A DNA stretch of 11,964 nt from CAJQGY01 sp964417685 (GCA_964417685.1 CAYQIT010000019.1:1-11964), one strand, 5' to 3'; counted from the first letter of the stretch, positions 1 to 6,290 are shown. Made by a program: numbers and translations. Notes: generated from the letters alone by a model not told the origin.

Positions 1-377
1 TTTTTCATCTTAAAAGTTCGATATATAACTTTTCTTTTTACAGCTATTACATTCCAGTAGAGCCTTAAGAAGCCTGATATACCCAATTCTTTGAAAAGGG
101 ATTTAGTTAGCTCTTTAATTTGAGGAAGTCTATTATAGCCAAGCATATAGCTCCATTTAAATCTTGATCCCCATAAAACCCATGTATCCAAAATAGCTTC
201 TTGATCTAAGCTTATGTCTAAACCAAAAATAACATGGGTACAGTCATGATCTCTGAGCAGGGTTCCTGACCCAGGAGCATCATAAAAAACTTCTTTACCT
301 TCTGGAAATGAATCATAATAGCACTGAAGTCCTTGAGCTAAAGTGAGATCACAATTTTGTTTTTGGTATTCAAGCAT
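1..377 (-). CDS. Coq4-like protein, probable ubiquinone biosynthesis factor (3' partial)
   Basis: Reading leftward from ATG at 377, an open frame of 125 codons runs off the window edge without a stop. The key evidence is H44-D45-x-x-H48 followed by exactly 11 residues and E60, the HDxxHx11E metal-site signature of the Coq4 family. After the motif, W66 and a hydrophobic stretch keep the spacing of eukaryotic COQ4 as I recall it. Coq4 acts in coenzyme Q synthesis at the membrane; recent work links it to oxidative decarboxylation at ring carbon C1. The start overlaps the engB stop by one base (TGATG), so translation is probably coupled. There is no signal peptide. The family call rests on the motif and spacing only. 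Whether it works in quinone synthesis here is inferred; another protein sharing this fold is possible. Confidence 0.68.
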   Translation of the reverse strand, partial: MLEYQKQNCDLTLAQGLQCYYDSFPEGKEVFYDAPGSGTLLRDHDCTHVIFGLDISLDQEAILDTWVLWGSRFKWSYMLGYNRLPQIKELTKSLFKELGISGFLRLYWNVIAVKRKVIYRTFKMK

Positions 378-955
378 CAGCAAAATTCTAGTATAGATTT
401 TGAAAGTCTATCAAAGCCCTTTAAATCTTTTGAGGATACAATAATTGCCTCACAGCCTTTCATTTTTTTATTTACTTCGGCAACTGCTTTAAATTTTTGA
501 TTATTTGAAAGCTTATCACCTTTGGTTAGAACAGGAATAAAAGGCACATCAGAGCTATTACAAAGACCTATCATGTCTCTATCGCTATCCTTTAGAGGAT
601 GTCTTATATCCATAAAGATAACCACAGCTTTCAATGACTCTCTTTTTGCAAAATATTCTTCTAAGAGCGGAGCCCAATCTTTCCTTTTGTGATAGCTGGA
701 TTTTGCAAATCCATAACCCGGAAGATCTACAAGCTTTAATGATTCATTCACACCAAAAAAATTAATTTCAGTGGTCCTGCCTGGAGTTTTACTTATTCTT
801 GCTAGTTTAGGGTTTTCGGTTAAAGCATTTAATGCGCTAGATTTACCAGCATTTGATCTTCCGGCAAGCAATACCTCTGAACCAACATCTTCAGGTAGGT
901 TTTTATACTTGGTTACACCAAGCATGAATTCAGTTTTTTTAAAAAGGTTTTTCAT
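377..955 (-). CDS. engB: Ribosome biogenesis GTP-binding protein EngB (YsxC/YihA)
   Basis: 192 aa, close to the usual family length of about 200. All GTPase motifs are visible: G1 P-loop GRSNAGKSS at 32-40, G2 threonines at 61-62, G3 DLPG at 77-80, G4 TKGD at 144-147 and G5 SS at 174-175. The TPGRTTEINFF stretch before G3 is typical of EngB. The family is a TrmE-Era-EngA-like GTPase needed for late assembly of the large ribosomal subunit; it is cytoplasmic and usually essential. The ATG at 955 is the only sensible start, with MKNLFKKTEFM matching known N-termini. No Shine-Dalgarno sequence precedes it, and a candidate extended -10 lies only about 13 bases upstream. It is divergent from cytochrome c4, an arrangement seen in other gammaproteobacteria, and is followed with 1-nt overlap by the Coq4-like gene. 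Confidence 0.97.
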   Translation of the reverse strand: MKNLFKKTEFMLGVTKYKNLPEDVGSEVLLAGRSNAGKSSALNALTENPKLARISKTPGRTTEINFFGVNESLKLVDLPGYGFAKSSYHKRKDWAPLLEEYFAKRESLKAVVIFMDIRHPLKDSDRDMIGLCNSSDVPFIPVLTKGDKLSNNQKFKAVAEVNKKMKGCEAIIVSSKDLKGFDRLSKSILEFC

Positions 956-962
956 TTAATCG

Positions 963-991
963 TTTATATCATACCAACCTATGTTTATAAT
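963..991 (+). promoter_or_regulatory. Probable sigma-70 promoter for cytochrome c4-dsbA
   Basis: A -35-like TTTATA (963-968) is separated by 17 bases from a perfect -10 TATAAT (986-991). Transcription would start near 998, leaving a leader of about 23 nt before the ATG at 1021. No strong Shine-Dalgarno sequence is present in that leader. Assigned by pattern only. Confidence 0.55.
968..976 (-). promoter_or_regulatory. Candidate extended -10 element for engB
   Basis: On the minus strand this reads TGGTATGAT, an extended -10 (TGn plus TATGAT). Transcription would begin near 961, only a few bases before the engB ATG at 955, giving a near-leaderless mRNA. It touches the -35 of the opposite promoter at base 968, so the two promoters may compete. 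No good -35 is seen. Speculative. Confidence 0.35.
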
Positions 992-1020
992 ACACACACC
1001 ACAAGAACCAAATATTTAAA

Positions 1021-1665
1021 ATGAAATTATTTTTAGTACTCTTATCTATTATTGGAATTTCCTTAAATGCAGCAGAGGTTGAAATGCCTGAAGTTGCCAA
1101 AATGGGTAATGCAGATGCAGGAAGTGAGCTAGTTGCAACCTGTGCAGCATGCCATGGCGCAGATGGAAATAATGTGAATGCCGATTGGCCAAAACTTGCA
1201 GGTCAAAATCAGAGATATTTATATGAACAGCTTAAACTATTTCAAAGTGGAGATAGGCAAAATGCATTGATGATGGCTGTTACTCCATACCTTAATACAT
1301 TAACTGATTCTGACTTATTAGATATATCTGCTTTCTATCAATCTAACCCTACTTCAGTAGGACAAGCAAAGAATGATGAAGAGCTTTTGGAGCTTGGTAT
1401 GAATCTATATAGAGGTGGAAATATTGAAAAAGGCATACCTGCATGCACCGCATGTCACTCTGTATATGGTAATGGAAATGCTTTAGCTGGATTCCCTGCT
1501 GTAGCTGGCCAACAAATTGGTTATTTAACAACAACACTTAAGGCTTACAGAGCCAACGAAAGAAATACTGGACAATATGCCTCTGTAATGCAATCTATTT
1601 CAAGAAATCTTTCTGATGAAGAAATTGATGCCTTGGCAAACTATATGCACGGACTATATAAATGA
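1021..1665 (+). CDS. Cytochrome c4, periplasmic diheme electron carrier
   Basis: 214 aa with an N-terminal signal peptide (hydrophobic 3-15, likely cleavage after the LNA-A region near 17-18). There are two c-type heme sites, CAACH at 41-45 and CTACH at 142-146, one in each half of a duplicated cytochrome domain, the hallmark of cytochrome c4. Likely axial methionines are M84 or M85 (NALMMAV) and M190 (SVMQSIS). The PxLAGQ-type segment after each heme (WPKLAGQNQRYL, FPAVAGQQIGYL) is typical. It probably shuttles electrons from the bc1 complex to terminal oxidase in the periplasm or on the outer face of the inner membrane. It is first in an operon: its TGA overlaps the dsbA ATG by 4 nt (ATGA). 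A perfect TATAAT lies upstream. The family assignment is strong; the exact redox partner is inferred. Confidence 0.96.
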   Translation: MKLFLVLLSIIGISLNAAEVEMPEVAKMGNADAGSELVATCAACHGADGNNVNADWPKLAGQNQRYLYEQLKLFQSGDRQNALMMAVTPYLNTLTDSDLLDISAFYQSNPTSVGQAKNDEELLELGMNLYRGGNIEKGIPACTACHSVYGNGNALAGFPAVAGQQIGYLTTTLKAYRANERNTGQYASVMQSISRNLSDEEIDALANYMHGLYK

Positions 1666-2291
1666 AAAACTTTAAGCTTTTAAAACTATCTTTAATTTTT
1701 GTTTTAATAACTTCTTTTTCAGCAAACACTTTTGCTGAATATAAGTTAGGAAGAGACTATTCAAAAATTAGTAATCCTTTAACTGTAAAGCAAGATGGAA
1801 TTGTCGATGTTATGGAGGTTTTTTGGTACGGATGCGGAGCTTGTTATTCAATTGAGGGGCCAGTAAATGGCTGGAAGAAAACATTACCCGATCATGTAAA
1901 TTTCACAAAGTTTCCTGTAACGTGGGGACCTATTCATCAGTCTCATGCTGCCTTGTATCATACTATTGAGGCTTTAAATCTAACTCAAAAAGCACATTCA
2001 GCGGTGTTTGTTACAATACACAAAGAAAAGAACCTCTTACGGAATGAAAAAGCAATCACAGATTTTTTAAAAGGCTTTGGTGTTGCTCCTGAAACGGCAT
2101 CAGCATACCTAAACTCTTTTGCTGTTAAGCAAAAAGTTAGCAGAGGAATAAAAATATCAAAACAACTTCAACTTGGATCAACCCCAATGTTGATAGTTGA
2201 TGGCACATATATCATTCAGCCCAAAAGATCATATGAAGAGATGTTCAAAGTGGCCGAATATGTTATCGAATTACAAAAAACAAAATCTTAA
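1662..2291 (+). CDS. dsbA: DsbA-family thiol:disulfide oxidoreductase, periplasmic
   Basis: 209 aa. The signal peptide is a basic N-terminus plus hydrophobic 9-19, with cleavage likely after TFA (residue 25). The thioredoxin-fold active site is C58-G-A-C61 within FWYGCGAC, followed by the DsbA alpha-helical insert and the cis-proline loop STP with P175. The FxVxWxxxHxxHAxxY segment (84-99) is characteristic of DsbA rather than DsbC. The family inserts disulfides into exported proteins and is reoxidised by DsbB. The active-site dipeptide is unusual: canonical DsbA has CPHC, here it is CGAC, which should change redox potential and DsbB exchange. The gene is translationally coupled to cytochrome c4 (ATGA overlap) and is followed by cytochrome c5, whose cysteine pairs are plausible substrates; that link is inferred. 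Confidence 0.93.
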   Translation: MKNFKLLKLSLIFVLITSFSANTFAEYKLGRDYSKISNPLTVKQDGIVDVMEVFWYGCGACYSIEGPVNGWKKTLPDHVNFTKFPVTWGPIHQSHAALYHTIEALNLTQKAHSAVFVTIHKEKNLLRNEKAITDFLKGFGVAPETASAYLNSFAVKQKVSRGIKISKQLQLGSTPMLIVDGTYIIQPKRSYEEMFKVAEYVIELQKTKS

Positions 2292-2309
2292 AAACTTTTA
2301 GTTTTTTAA
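2288..2309 (+). terminator. Possible weak AT-rich terminator after dsbA
   Basis: The dsbA stop lies in an inverted repeat: a left arm TTAAAAACT (2288-2296), a TTT loop, and a right arm AGTTTTTTAA (2300-2309) with one extra T. The right arm doubles as a T-run. The stem has a single G-C pair, so termination would be weak, and it overlaps the cytochrome c5 promoter. Speculative. Confidence 0.28.
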
Positions 2310-2317
2310 TATATAAT
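2288..2317 (+). promoter_or_regulatory. Probable near-leaderless promoter for cytochrome c5
   Basis: A perfect -10 TATAAT sits at 2312-2317 with an 18-base spacer to a weak -35 TTAAAA (2288-2293). The expected start site near 2324 is only about 5 nt before the ATG at 2329, leaving no room for a Shine-Dalgarno sequence. This suggests leaderless or near-leaderless translation. Pattern-based. Confidence 0.45.
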
Positions 2318-2328
2318 GCACGCGAATT

Positions 2329-2736
2329 ATGAAAAATAAATACTACTTAATCATATTACCGATCTGCGTTCTTTTTCTTTTCAACGGAAAGAAGTACGAC
2401 GAATCAGTTATAGAGAGAATCCATCTGCAAGTTAATGTTTGCGTTGAGGGCCAAGATTGTGGTCAAGCGTCTCAAGCTAGTTCAGTAAAAGCAGTCAGAT
2501 CAAATGAGCAAATATATGCATCAGGCTGTGCGGCATGTCATGATGCAGGTGTTGCAGGTGCTCCGGTAACAGGCAATGTTAGTCAATGGGCTTCACGAAT
2601 GCCTAAAGGCATGGAAATGTTAGTTAATAATGCTTATAACGGATATAACGCAATGCCAGCAAAAGGTTTATGTGTCGATTGCTCAAAGGAAGAAATAGCT
2701 GCTGTTGTTAAATATATGGTAGAAAAGTCTACTTAA
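2329..2736 (+). CDS. Cytochrome c5 family monoheme protein
   Basis: 135 aa. An N-terminal hydrophobic segment (5-19) lacks a clear cleavage site and could be a membrane anchor or signal. The linker ESVIERIHLQVNVC (25-38) resembles the conserved N-terminal motif of longer gammaproteobacterial c5 proteins, including the cysteine pair C38/C44. The heme site is CAACH at 67-71 and the distal ligand is M109 in NAMPAKG. The following C115-V-D-C118 is the hallmark disulfide of cytochrome c5. It is an inner-membrane or periplasmic electron carrier, probably in the respiratory chain alongside cytochrome c4. It lies 37 bases after dsbA with its own TATAAT. Its TAA overlaps the TAA of convergent ubiK in the tetranucleotide TTAA (2733-2736), so no terminator separates them. 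Confidence 0.94.
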   Translation: MKNKYYLIILPICVLFLFNGKKYDESVIERIHLQVNVCVEGQDCGQASQASSVKAVRSNEQIYASGCAACHDAGVAGAPVTGNVSQWASRMPKGMEMLVNNAYNGYNAMPAKGLCVDCSKEEIAAVVKYMVEKST

Positions 2737-2963
2737 TTTTTTTCTAACTTTTCAATTCTTTTCTCTAAGTCTTCTGCTAGCTTATAAATAGATTCATATT
2801 TTGATTTTTTTACAAAACCCTGTGACTCAATAAGCTCATTGATAGCTGGGGAGATTCTTTTTTTAATATCCTTTAGAAGGTCATCCGGGAATACATCTGA
2901 AACAGCACCAAGCTCCTTTTTAAAGATCCTGATAATTGCATCTGTAATATCTTTATCGCTCAT
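2733..2963 (-). CDS. ubiK: UbiK/BMFP-family ubiquinone biosynthesis accessory factor
   Basis: 76 aa from ATG at 2963. A GTG nine bases upstream (2972) is in frame but less likely, and AAGTGA lies at about the right distance before the ATG. Residues 1-22 form an amphipathic helix, FPDDLLKDIKKRI fits the middle of the BMFP domain, and GFVKKSKYESIYKLAEDL plus the EKRIEKLEK tail (49-76) match the C-terminal coiled coil (E. coli counterpart LVSREEFDVQ...LEQRISELE). UbiK is a small trimeric membrane-associated protein that assists aerobic ubiquinone synthesis together with UbiJ. It is the last gene of the long minus-strand run: its start overlaps the yigB end by 11 nt and its stop overlaps the cytochrome c5 stop by 4 nt. 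The similarity is structural and modest, as is usual for this short family. Confidence 0.85.
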   Translation of the reverse strand: MSDKDITDAIIRIFKKELGAVSDVFPDDLLKDIKKRISPAINELIESQGFVKKSKYESIYKLAEDLEKRIEKLEKN

Positions 2964-3818
2964 AGTTATCACTTATTAATTTAACAATACTTTTCCAGCT
3001 ATTAAATTGTATAGGTTTTTCAATATCATGATTATCCCACCCATCATTATTTTTATTAAACCAGATTGCATTAATACCTAGCACATGGGAGCCATAAACA
3101 TCATTTACTGGATGGTCGCCAATATGGATGATTTGATCAAATTCTAAATTTTTATATTTATTCTTAGACATAACAAAATGATCTTTTTTAGGTTTATTGC
3201 TTTGAACGTCATAGGAACTTATTGAAAAATCAAAGAATTTTCCAATTTCAAAAGAAAAGATATCCGCATTGCCATTTGTTAAAACACCTAATGAATAGTT
3301 TTTAGATAATTCTTCAATTGCTTCATAGACCCCGTCATAAAACCCAACTTCATGGCGAAGCTTTAAAAACATTTTATAACACCGCTTAACAAGTTTTTGT
3401 TGTTCAGAATGGGACAAGTTAGCTTTTTTTATCTTATTTTCATAGATTTTTTTTCTTAATGCTCCGATATCCCACNNNNNNNNNNNNNNNNNNNNNNNNN
3501 NNNNNNNNNNNNNNNNNNNNNNNNNNNNNNNNNNNNNNNNNNNNNNNNNNNNNNNNNNNNNNNNNNNNNNNNNNNAGCTTTTTTTATCTTATTTTCATAG
3601 ATTTTTTTTCTTAATGCTCCGATATCCCACTCATAACTTGGATCTTCTTTAATGAGCTCTTTTCGATAACTTAAAAAATCAGACATTGATCCCCAATCTT
3701 GTTTACCAATATGACTTTCAAGATAAGATCTGGTTGCCATCTCTGCTTTAATAATTACTGGAGATATATCCCAAAAAGTATCATCAAGGTCAAAAGTAAT
3801 TAATTTTATATTAGGCAT
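2953..3818 (-). CDS. yigB: HAD-superfamily phosphatase, YigB-like; frame interrupted only by an assembly gap
   Basis: After removing the 100 N and one copy of the flanking 55-base duplicate, this reads as one 236-aa protein, matching E. coli YigB (about 238). The HAD motifs are: FDLDDT with nucleophile D10 and acid/base D12; motif II LTNGN (T129, N130); motif III lysine near K157 (NKPKKDHF); and motif IV GDxxxxD (G182, D183, D188). YigB-type enzymes dephosphorylate FMN and other small phosphates in the cytoplasm. ATG at 3818 is chosen because it gives the usual short N-terminus and overlaps the xerC stop by 8 nt (ATGCCTAA). The position after xerC matches the E. coli dapF-yigA-xerC-yigB order. 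In raw coordinates the gap shifts the frame (155 is not a multiple of 3), so the gene looks split into 3576-3818 and 2953-3420. The substrate is inferred. Confidence 0.9.
3421..3630. repeat. 55-bp exact duplicate flanking gap 1 (assembly artefact)
   Basis: Bases 3421-3475 and 3576-3630 are identical over all 55 positions, including the T7 and T8 homopolymers, and are separated only by the N run. Both copies encode the same YigB residues, ending in KKIYENKIKKA. Keeping one copy joins the two halves of yigB in frame. Confidence 0.97.
3476..3575. other. Assembly gap of 100 N inside yigB
   Basis: Exactly 100 N, a conventional scaffolder filler. The duplicated flanks show that the contig ends overlap, so probably no sequence is missing here. 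Confidence 0.99.
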
Positions 3819-4716
3819 TTTTTGCTCGAGGATGAGACTTATCATATATCTTTGCAAGATGTTGATAATCAAGCTTTGTATAGATTTGAGTGGTTGATAA
3901 AGAGCTGTGGCCTAATAGTTCCTGAATGGTCCTCAGATCACCACTTGACTCTAACATATGGGTTGCAAAACTATGTCTAAGCATATGCGGATTAACTCTA
4001 GGCAGCCCTTGTTTAATAGAGATTTTTTCTAATCTTAGCTGAATACTTCTAACAGTTAGGCGCCCTCCCTTGAGGTTTATAAAAAGAGCAGGCATATCAA
4101 TTTCAGAGAATTTCTTTCTTTCTTCAATCCAATTATTAATAGCCCTGATCGCATATCTTCCAATTGGAGCCAATCTCACTTTGGAGCCCTTTCCCATCAC
4201 CCTTAAGAAAGTCATCTCTTCCTCAAAGTCAGCTAAATTAATACTTGCTACCTCCGAAACCCTTAGACCAGAAGAGTACATGAGCTCTATTAATGCCAGA
4301 TCTCTTATCTCAATACTATTTTCAGGTCTAAAATTTAGGAGTTGCTCTACATCTTCAGGCGATAGCACTTCAGGCAAATGAGATGAAGCTTTTGGCGCAG
4401 AGATTAACTCAAAAGCAGAAGAGCGTATGACACCATTTTTTTTTAAAAATTTAAAGAAACCTTTGGCAGCAGACAAATGTCTATGAATTGTTCTGGGATT
4501 ATTATCATTTTGATAAAGGCTGCCAACCCAGCCTGAGCAGATACTCTCATCCACTTCATCATAAGAAGAAATATTTATAGATTTAAAATAACTAGATAGT
4601 TTTGCTAAATCTCTGCTATATGACTTCACAGTATTGATAGATAGATTTCTAACTTGCTGAATGTATTCTAGGTATTGGTTTATATCTGTGGTTACAAAAT
4701 ATTGGGAATTAGGCAT
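3811..4716 (-). CDS. xerC: Tyrosine site-specific recombinase XerC
   Basis: 301 aa, the normal XerC length. The N-terminal SAM-like core-binding domain (about 10-95) contains RNLSINTVKSYSRDL and the HRHLSAAKGFFKFL helix. The C-terminal catalytic domain has every active residue: R152 (SSGLRVSE), K176 (GKGSK), H244 and R247 (PHMLRHSFATH), H270 (LGHSSLSTTQ) and nucleophile Y279 (IYTKLD). XerC works with XerD at dif to resolve chromosome dimers at the FtsK-marked division septum. The DUF484-xerC-yigB context argues for XerC rather than XerD or a mobile-element integrase, and no attachment site or cargo genes are present. The ATG at 4716 overlaps the DUF484 stop by 8 nt, and its own stop overlaps yigB by 8 nt. 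Both overlaps are the octamer ATGCCTAA. Confidence 0.96.
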   Translation of the reverse strand: MPNSQYFVTTDINQYLEYIQQVRNLSINTVKSYSRDLAKLSSYFKSINISSYDEVDESICSGWVGSLYQNDNNPRTIHRHLSAAKGFFKFLKKNGVIRSSAFELISAPKASSHLPEVLSPEDVEQLLNFRPENSIEIRDLALIELMYSSGLRVSEVASINLADFEEEMTFLRVMGKGSKVRLAPIGRYAIRAINNWIEERKKFSEIDMPALFINLKGGRLTVRSIQLRLEKISIKQGLPRVNPHMLRHSFATHMLESSGDLRTIQELLGHSSLSTTQIYTKLDYQHLAKIYDKSHPRAKNA

Positions 4717-5514
4717 TAGACTTAATAGTCACCAATCTTTTTTCAATAACATCTCTGATATATTGGATAAATGTAGTGTCTTCATCTCCAAGGTATTTGC
4801 TTCTATCAAAACCACCCAAACCCAATATACCTATTTCTCCATTCACAGCAAAAATCGCCAGGACAATTGATTCAACACTTTCATTTTCAAAAAGCATAGA
4901 AATTTTTTCTTTGGAATAAGGGCCGCAATGAACAGCACCCTTATGAAGCGATAGCCCAATCTTATTCTCAAGATTTTCAATATCTTTATTGTTGTAAAAA
5001 GATAACTGGCAGGAATCAACATTGAAATCTTTATGAAACGCACTCTCTACAATAGTTATCATTTCTTCTTTAGATGAAGTGCCCAAAATATTTAATGTTA
5101 AATCTTTGGATTTATTAAAAAGATCCTCATTGAGGGTGGCTGTTTCCATAAAATTTGTAAGGAGCTCCATTAATTCTTTTTGCTCATCTCTCAATTTATG
5201 AATTTGTCTTTCAAGCAAAGAGGAGGCTCCCTGAGTTTCAGGATGAAAAAATTTTAGTTCTGTAACCAAAGCCTCTCTTTCTTTAAAAAAATCTAAGTTT
5301 TCTAGTAAGAAAATCTCGACATCTTTTGGATCAAGTTTTNNNNNNNNNNNNNNNNNNNNNNNNNNNNNNNNNNNNNNNNNNNNNNNNNNNNNNNNNNNNN
5401 NNNNNNNNNNNNNNNNNNNNNNNNNNNNNNNNNNNNNNNAAAAAAATCTAAGTTTTCTAGTAAGAAAATCTCGACATCTTTTGGATCAAGTTTTGGATCA
5501 AGTTTTTTTGCCAT
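4709..5514 (-). CDS. DUF484 family protein (YigA-like); frame interrupted only by an assembly gap
   Basis: Joined across gap 2 by dropping 100 N and one 55-base copy, this is 216 aa (E. coli YigA about 235). The N-terminus MAKKLDPKLDPKDVEIFLLE continues through NLDFFKEREALVTEL. It contains the DUF484 pattern of a short helical N-terminus, a ...FFHPETQGASSLLERQIHKLRDE segment (coiled coil) and a C-terminal GAF-like domain (NKSKDLTLNIL onward, with the VNGEIGILGLGGFD strand region). Biochemical function is unknown; the gene sits next to xerC throughout gammaproteobacteria. The start ATG overlaps the dapF TAA by one base (TAATG), and its stop overlaps xerC by 8 nt. The KLDPKLDP duplication at the N-terminus comes from a 12-bp tandem repeat. 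The family call rests on resemblance and gene order. Confidence 0.88.
5285..5494. repeat. 55-bp exact duplicate flanking gap 2 (assembly artefact)
   Basis: Bases 5285-5339 and 5440-5494 are identical over 55 positions with only N between them. The duplicate has the same length as at gap 1, which suggests a k-mer overlap of 55 in the assembler. Keeping one copy makes the DUF484 gene continuous. Confidence 0.97.
5340..5439. other. Assembly gap of 100 N inside the DUF484 gene
   Basis: Exactly 100 N of scaffold filler between overlapping contig ends; see the flanking duplicate. Probably no sequence is missing. Confidence 0.99.
5483..5506. repeat. Two tandem copies of a 12-bp unit in the DUF484 gene start
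   Basis: GGATCAAGTTTT occurs at 5483-5494 and again at 5495-5506. On the coding strand it encodes KLDP twice near the N-terminus, so copy-number change would keep the frame. The first unit ends exactly at the edge of the 55-base assembly overlap. Confidence 0.9.
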
Positions 5515-6290
5515 TAATCTATTGTCCCAGAAAATACGTTAGCTGCAGGCCCTGTCATCTTAAGTTTGTCTTCGAAGCTAGCAAATTGCAAATTTCCGCC
5601 TTTGCTAGAAATTTTTATTTTTTTATCTTTCTTTAATGTAATTGATGCAACCGAGGCTGAAGCAGATCCACAAGAAAGGGTTTCACCAGCACCATTTTCA
5701 AATGTTCGAATATGGACTTGCCCCTTTATTTTTTTATATATGGATAAGTTAAAATTATGTTTTGATATTGCCGGCTGCAACCTCTCATATAGAGCTTCTA
5801 AATCAAAGCTTTTTATAGAGCTTTGCTTGATGCAAAGATGCTTATTGCCACAATCTACAAGAGAGAATTTCTGATCAGATAGTTTTTTTGAAAATTCCAT
5901 AATCAAAGCTTTTTCAGATATTTCAAATGGCTTTTCAATTAAAGCTTCTACATTAGAATTTTTTTTCGTGCACTCAATGTTTCTTGATGCAGTTTGCAAG
6001 TTAATGGTTTTGTGAGGACTAAGCTCTTCTTGCCAAATAAACAAAGCAGCGCACCTAATTCCATTCAAACACATCTTCGCAGAGCTTCCGTCGCTGTTAT
6101 AAAACTTAATTAAGAAATCTGTATCTATTTTAGTTGGCGGGTAGACCAATATAAGTTGGTCAAAGCCAATGCCTTTTCTGCGACAAGCTAGCTTTGCAAT
6201 CTTATTTTTTGTAAATTTAATATTTTCAGTCAAGGCATTAATAACAATAAAGTCATTGCCATTGCCATGCATTTTTTTAAATTTAATCAT
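5514..6290 (-). CDS. dapF: Diaminopimelate epimerase
   Basis: 258 aa from ATG at 6290. An in-frame TTG at 6305 adds five residues, but MIKFKKMHGNGNDF matches family N-termini. The enzyme interconverts LL- and meso-diaminopimelate for lysine and peptidoglycan without a cofactor, using two cysteines. C74 (in KMCLNGIRC) and C207 (in GAGETLSCGS) are present, as are N11 of GNGNDF and the SDGS loop (66-69). Oddities: the first motif is CLNG rather than CGNG, the second reads CGSAS rather than CGSGA or CGTGA, and the GNPH-type loop is GNKH (148-151). Both catalytic thiols survive, so activity is expected but the substrate loops have diverged. The start overlaps the lysA stop by 8 nt (ATGATTAA) and the stop overlaps the DUF484 gene by 1 nt, so lysA and dapF, consecutive users of DAP, are co-translated. 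Confidence 0.95.
   Translation of the reverse strand: MIKFKKMHGNGNDFIVINALTENIKFTKNKIAKLACRRKGIGFDQLILVYPPTKIDTDFLIKFYNSDGSSAKMCLNGIRCAALFIWQEELSPHKTINLQTASRNIECTKKNSNVEALIEKPFEISEKALIMEFSKKLSDQKFSLVDCGNKHLCIKQSSIKSFDLEALYERLQPAISKHNFNLSIYKKIKGQVHIRTFENGAGETLSCGSASASVASITLKKDKKIKISSKGGNLQFASFEDKLKMTGPAANVFSGTID

Noticed and set aside
3421..3630. Direct 55-bp repeats around an unknown insert, as for a transposon or target-site duplication
   Set aside because: The insert is exactly 100 N, the same 55-bp length recurs at the other gap, and removing one copy restores a full gene. This is an assembly artefact.
2953..3872. yigB and the DUF484 gene as pseudogenes or split genes
   Set aside because: The only lesions are the two false gaps; the joined frames are open and full length with family motifs intact.
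4070..4381. 103-codon open frame antisense to xerC
   Set aside because: It lies wholly within xerC catalytic-domain coding sequence and shows no domain or ribosome binding site.
3811..4716. Integrase of a prophage or genomic island
   Set aside because: Gene order DUF484-xerC-yigB and the protein length match the housekeeping XerC; no att repeats, tRNA or cargo genes are nearby.
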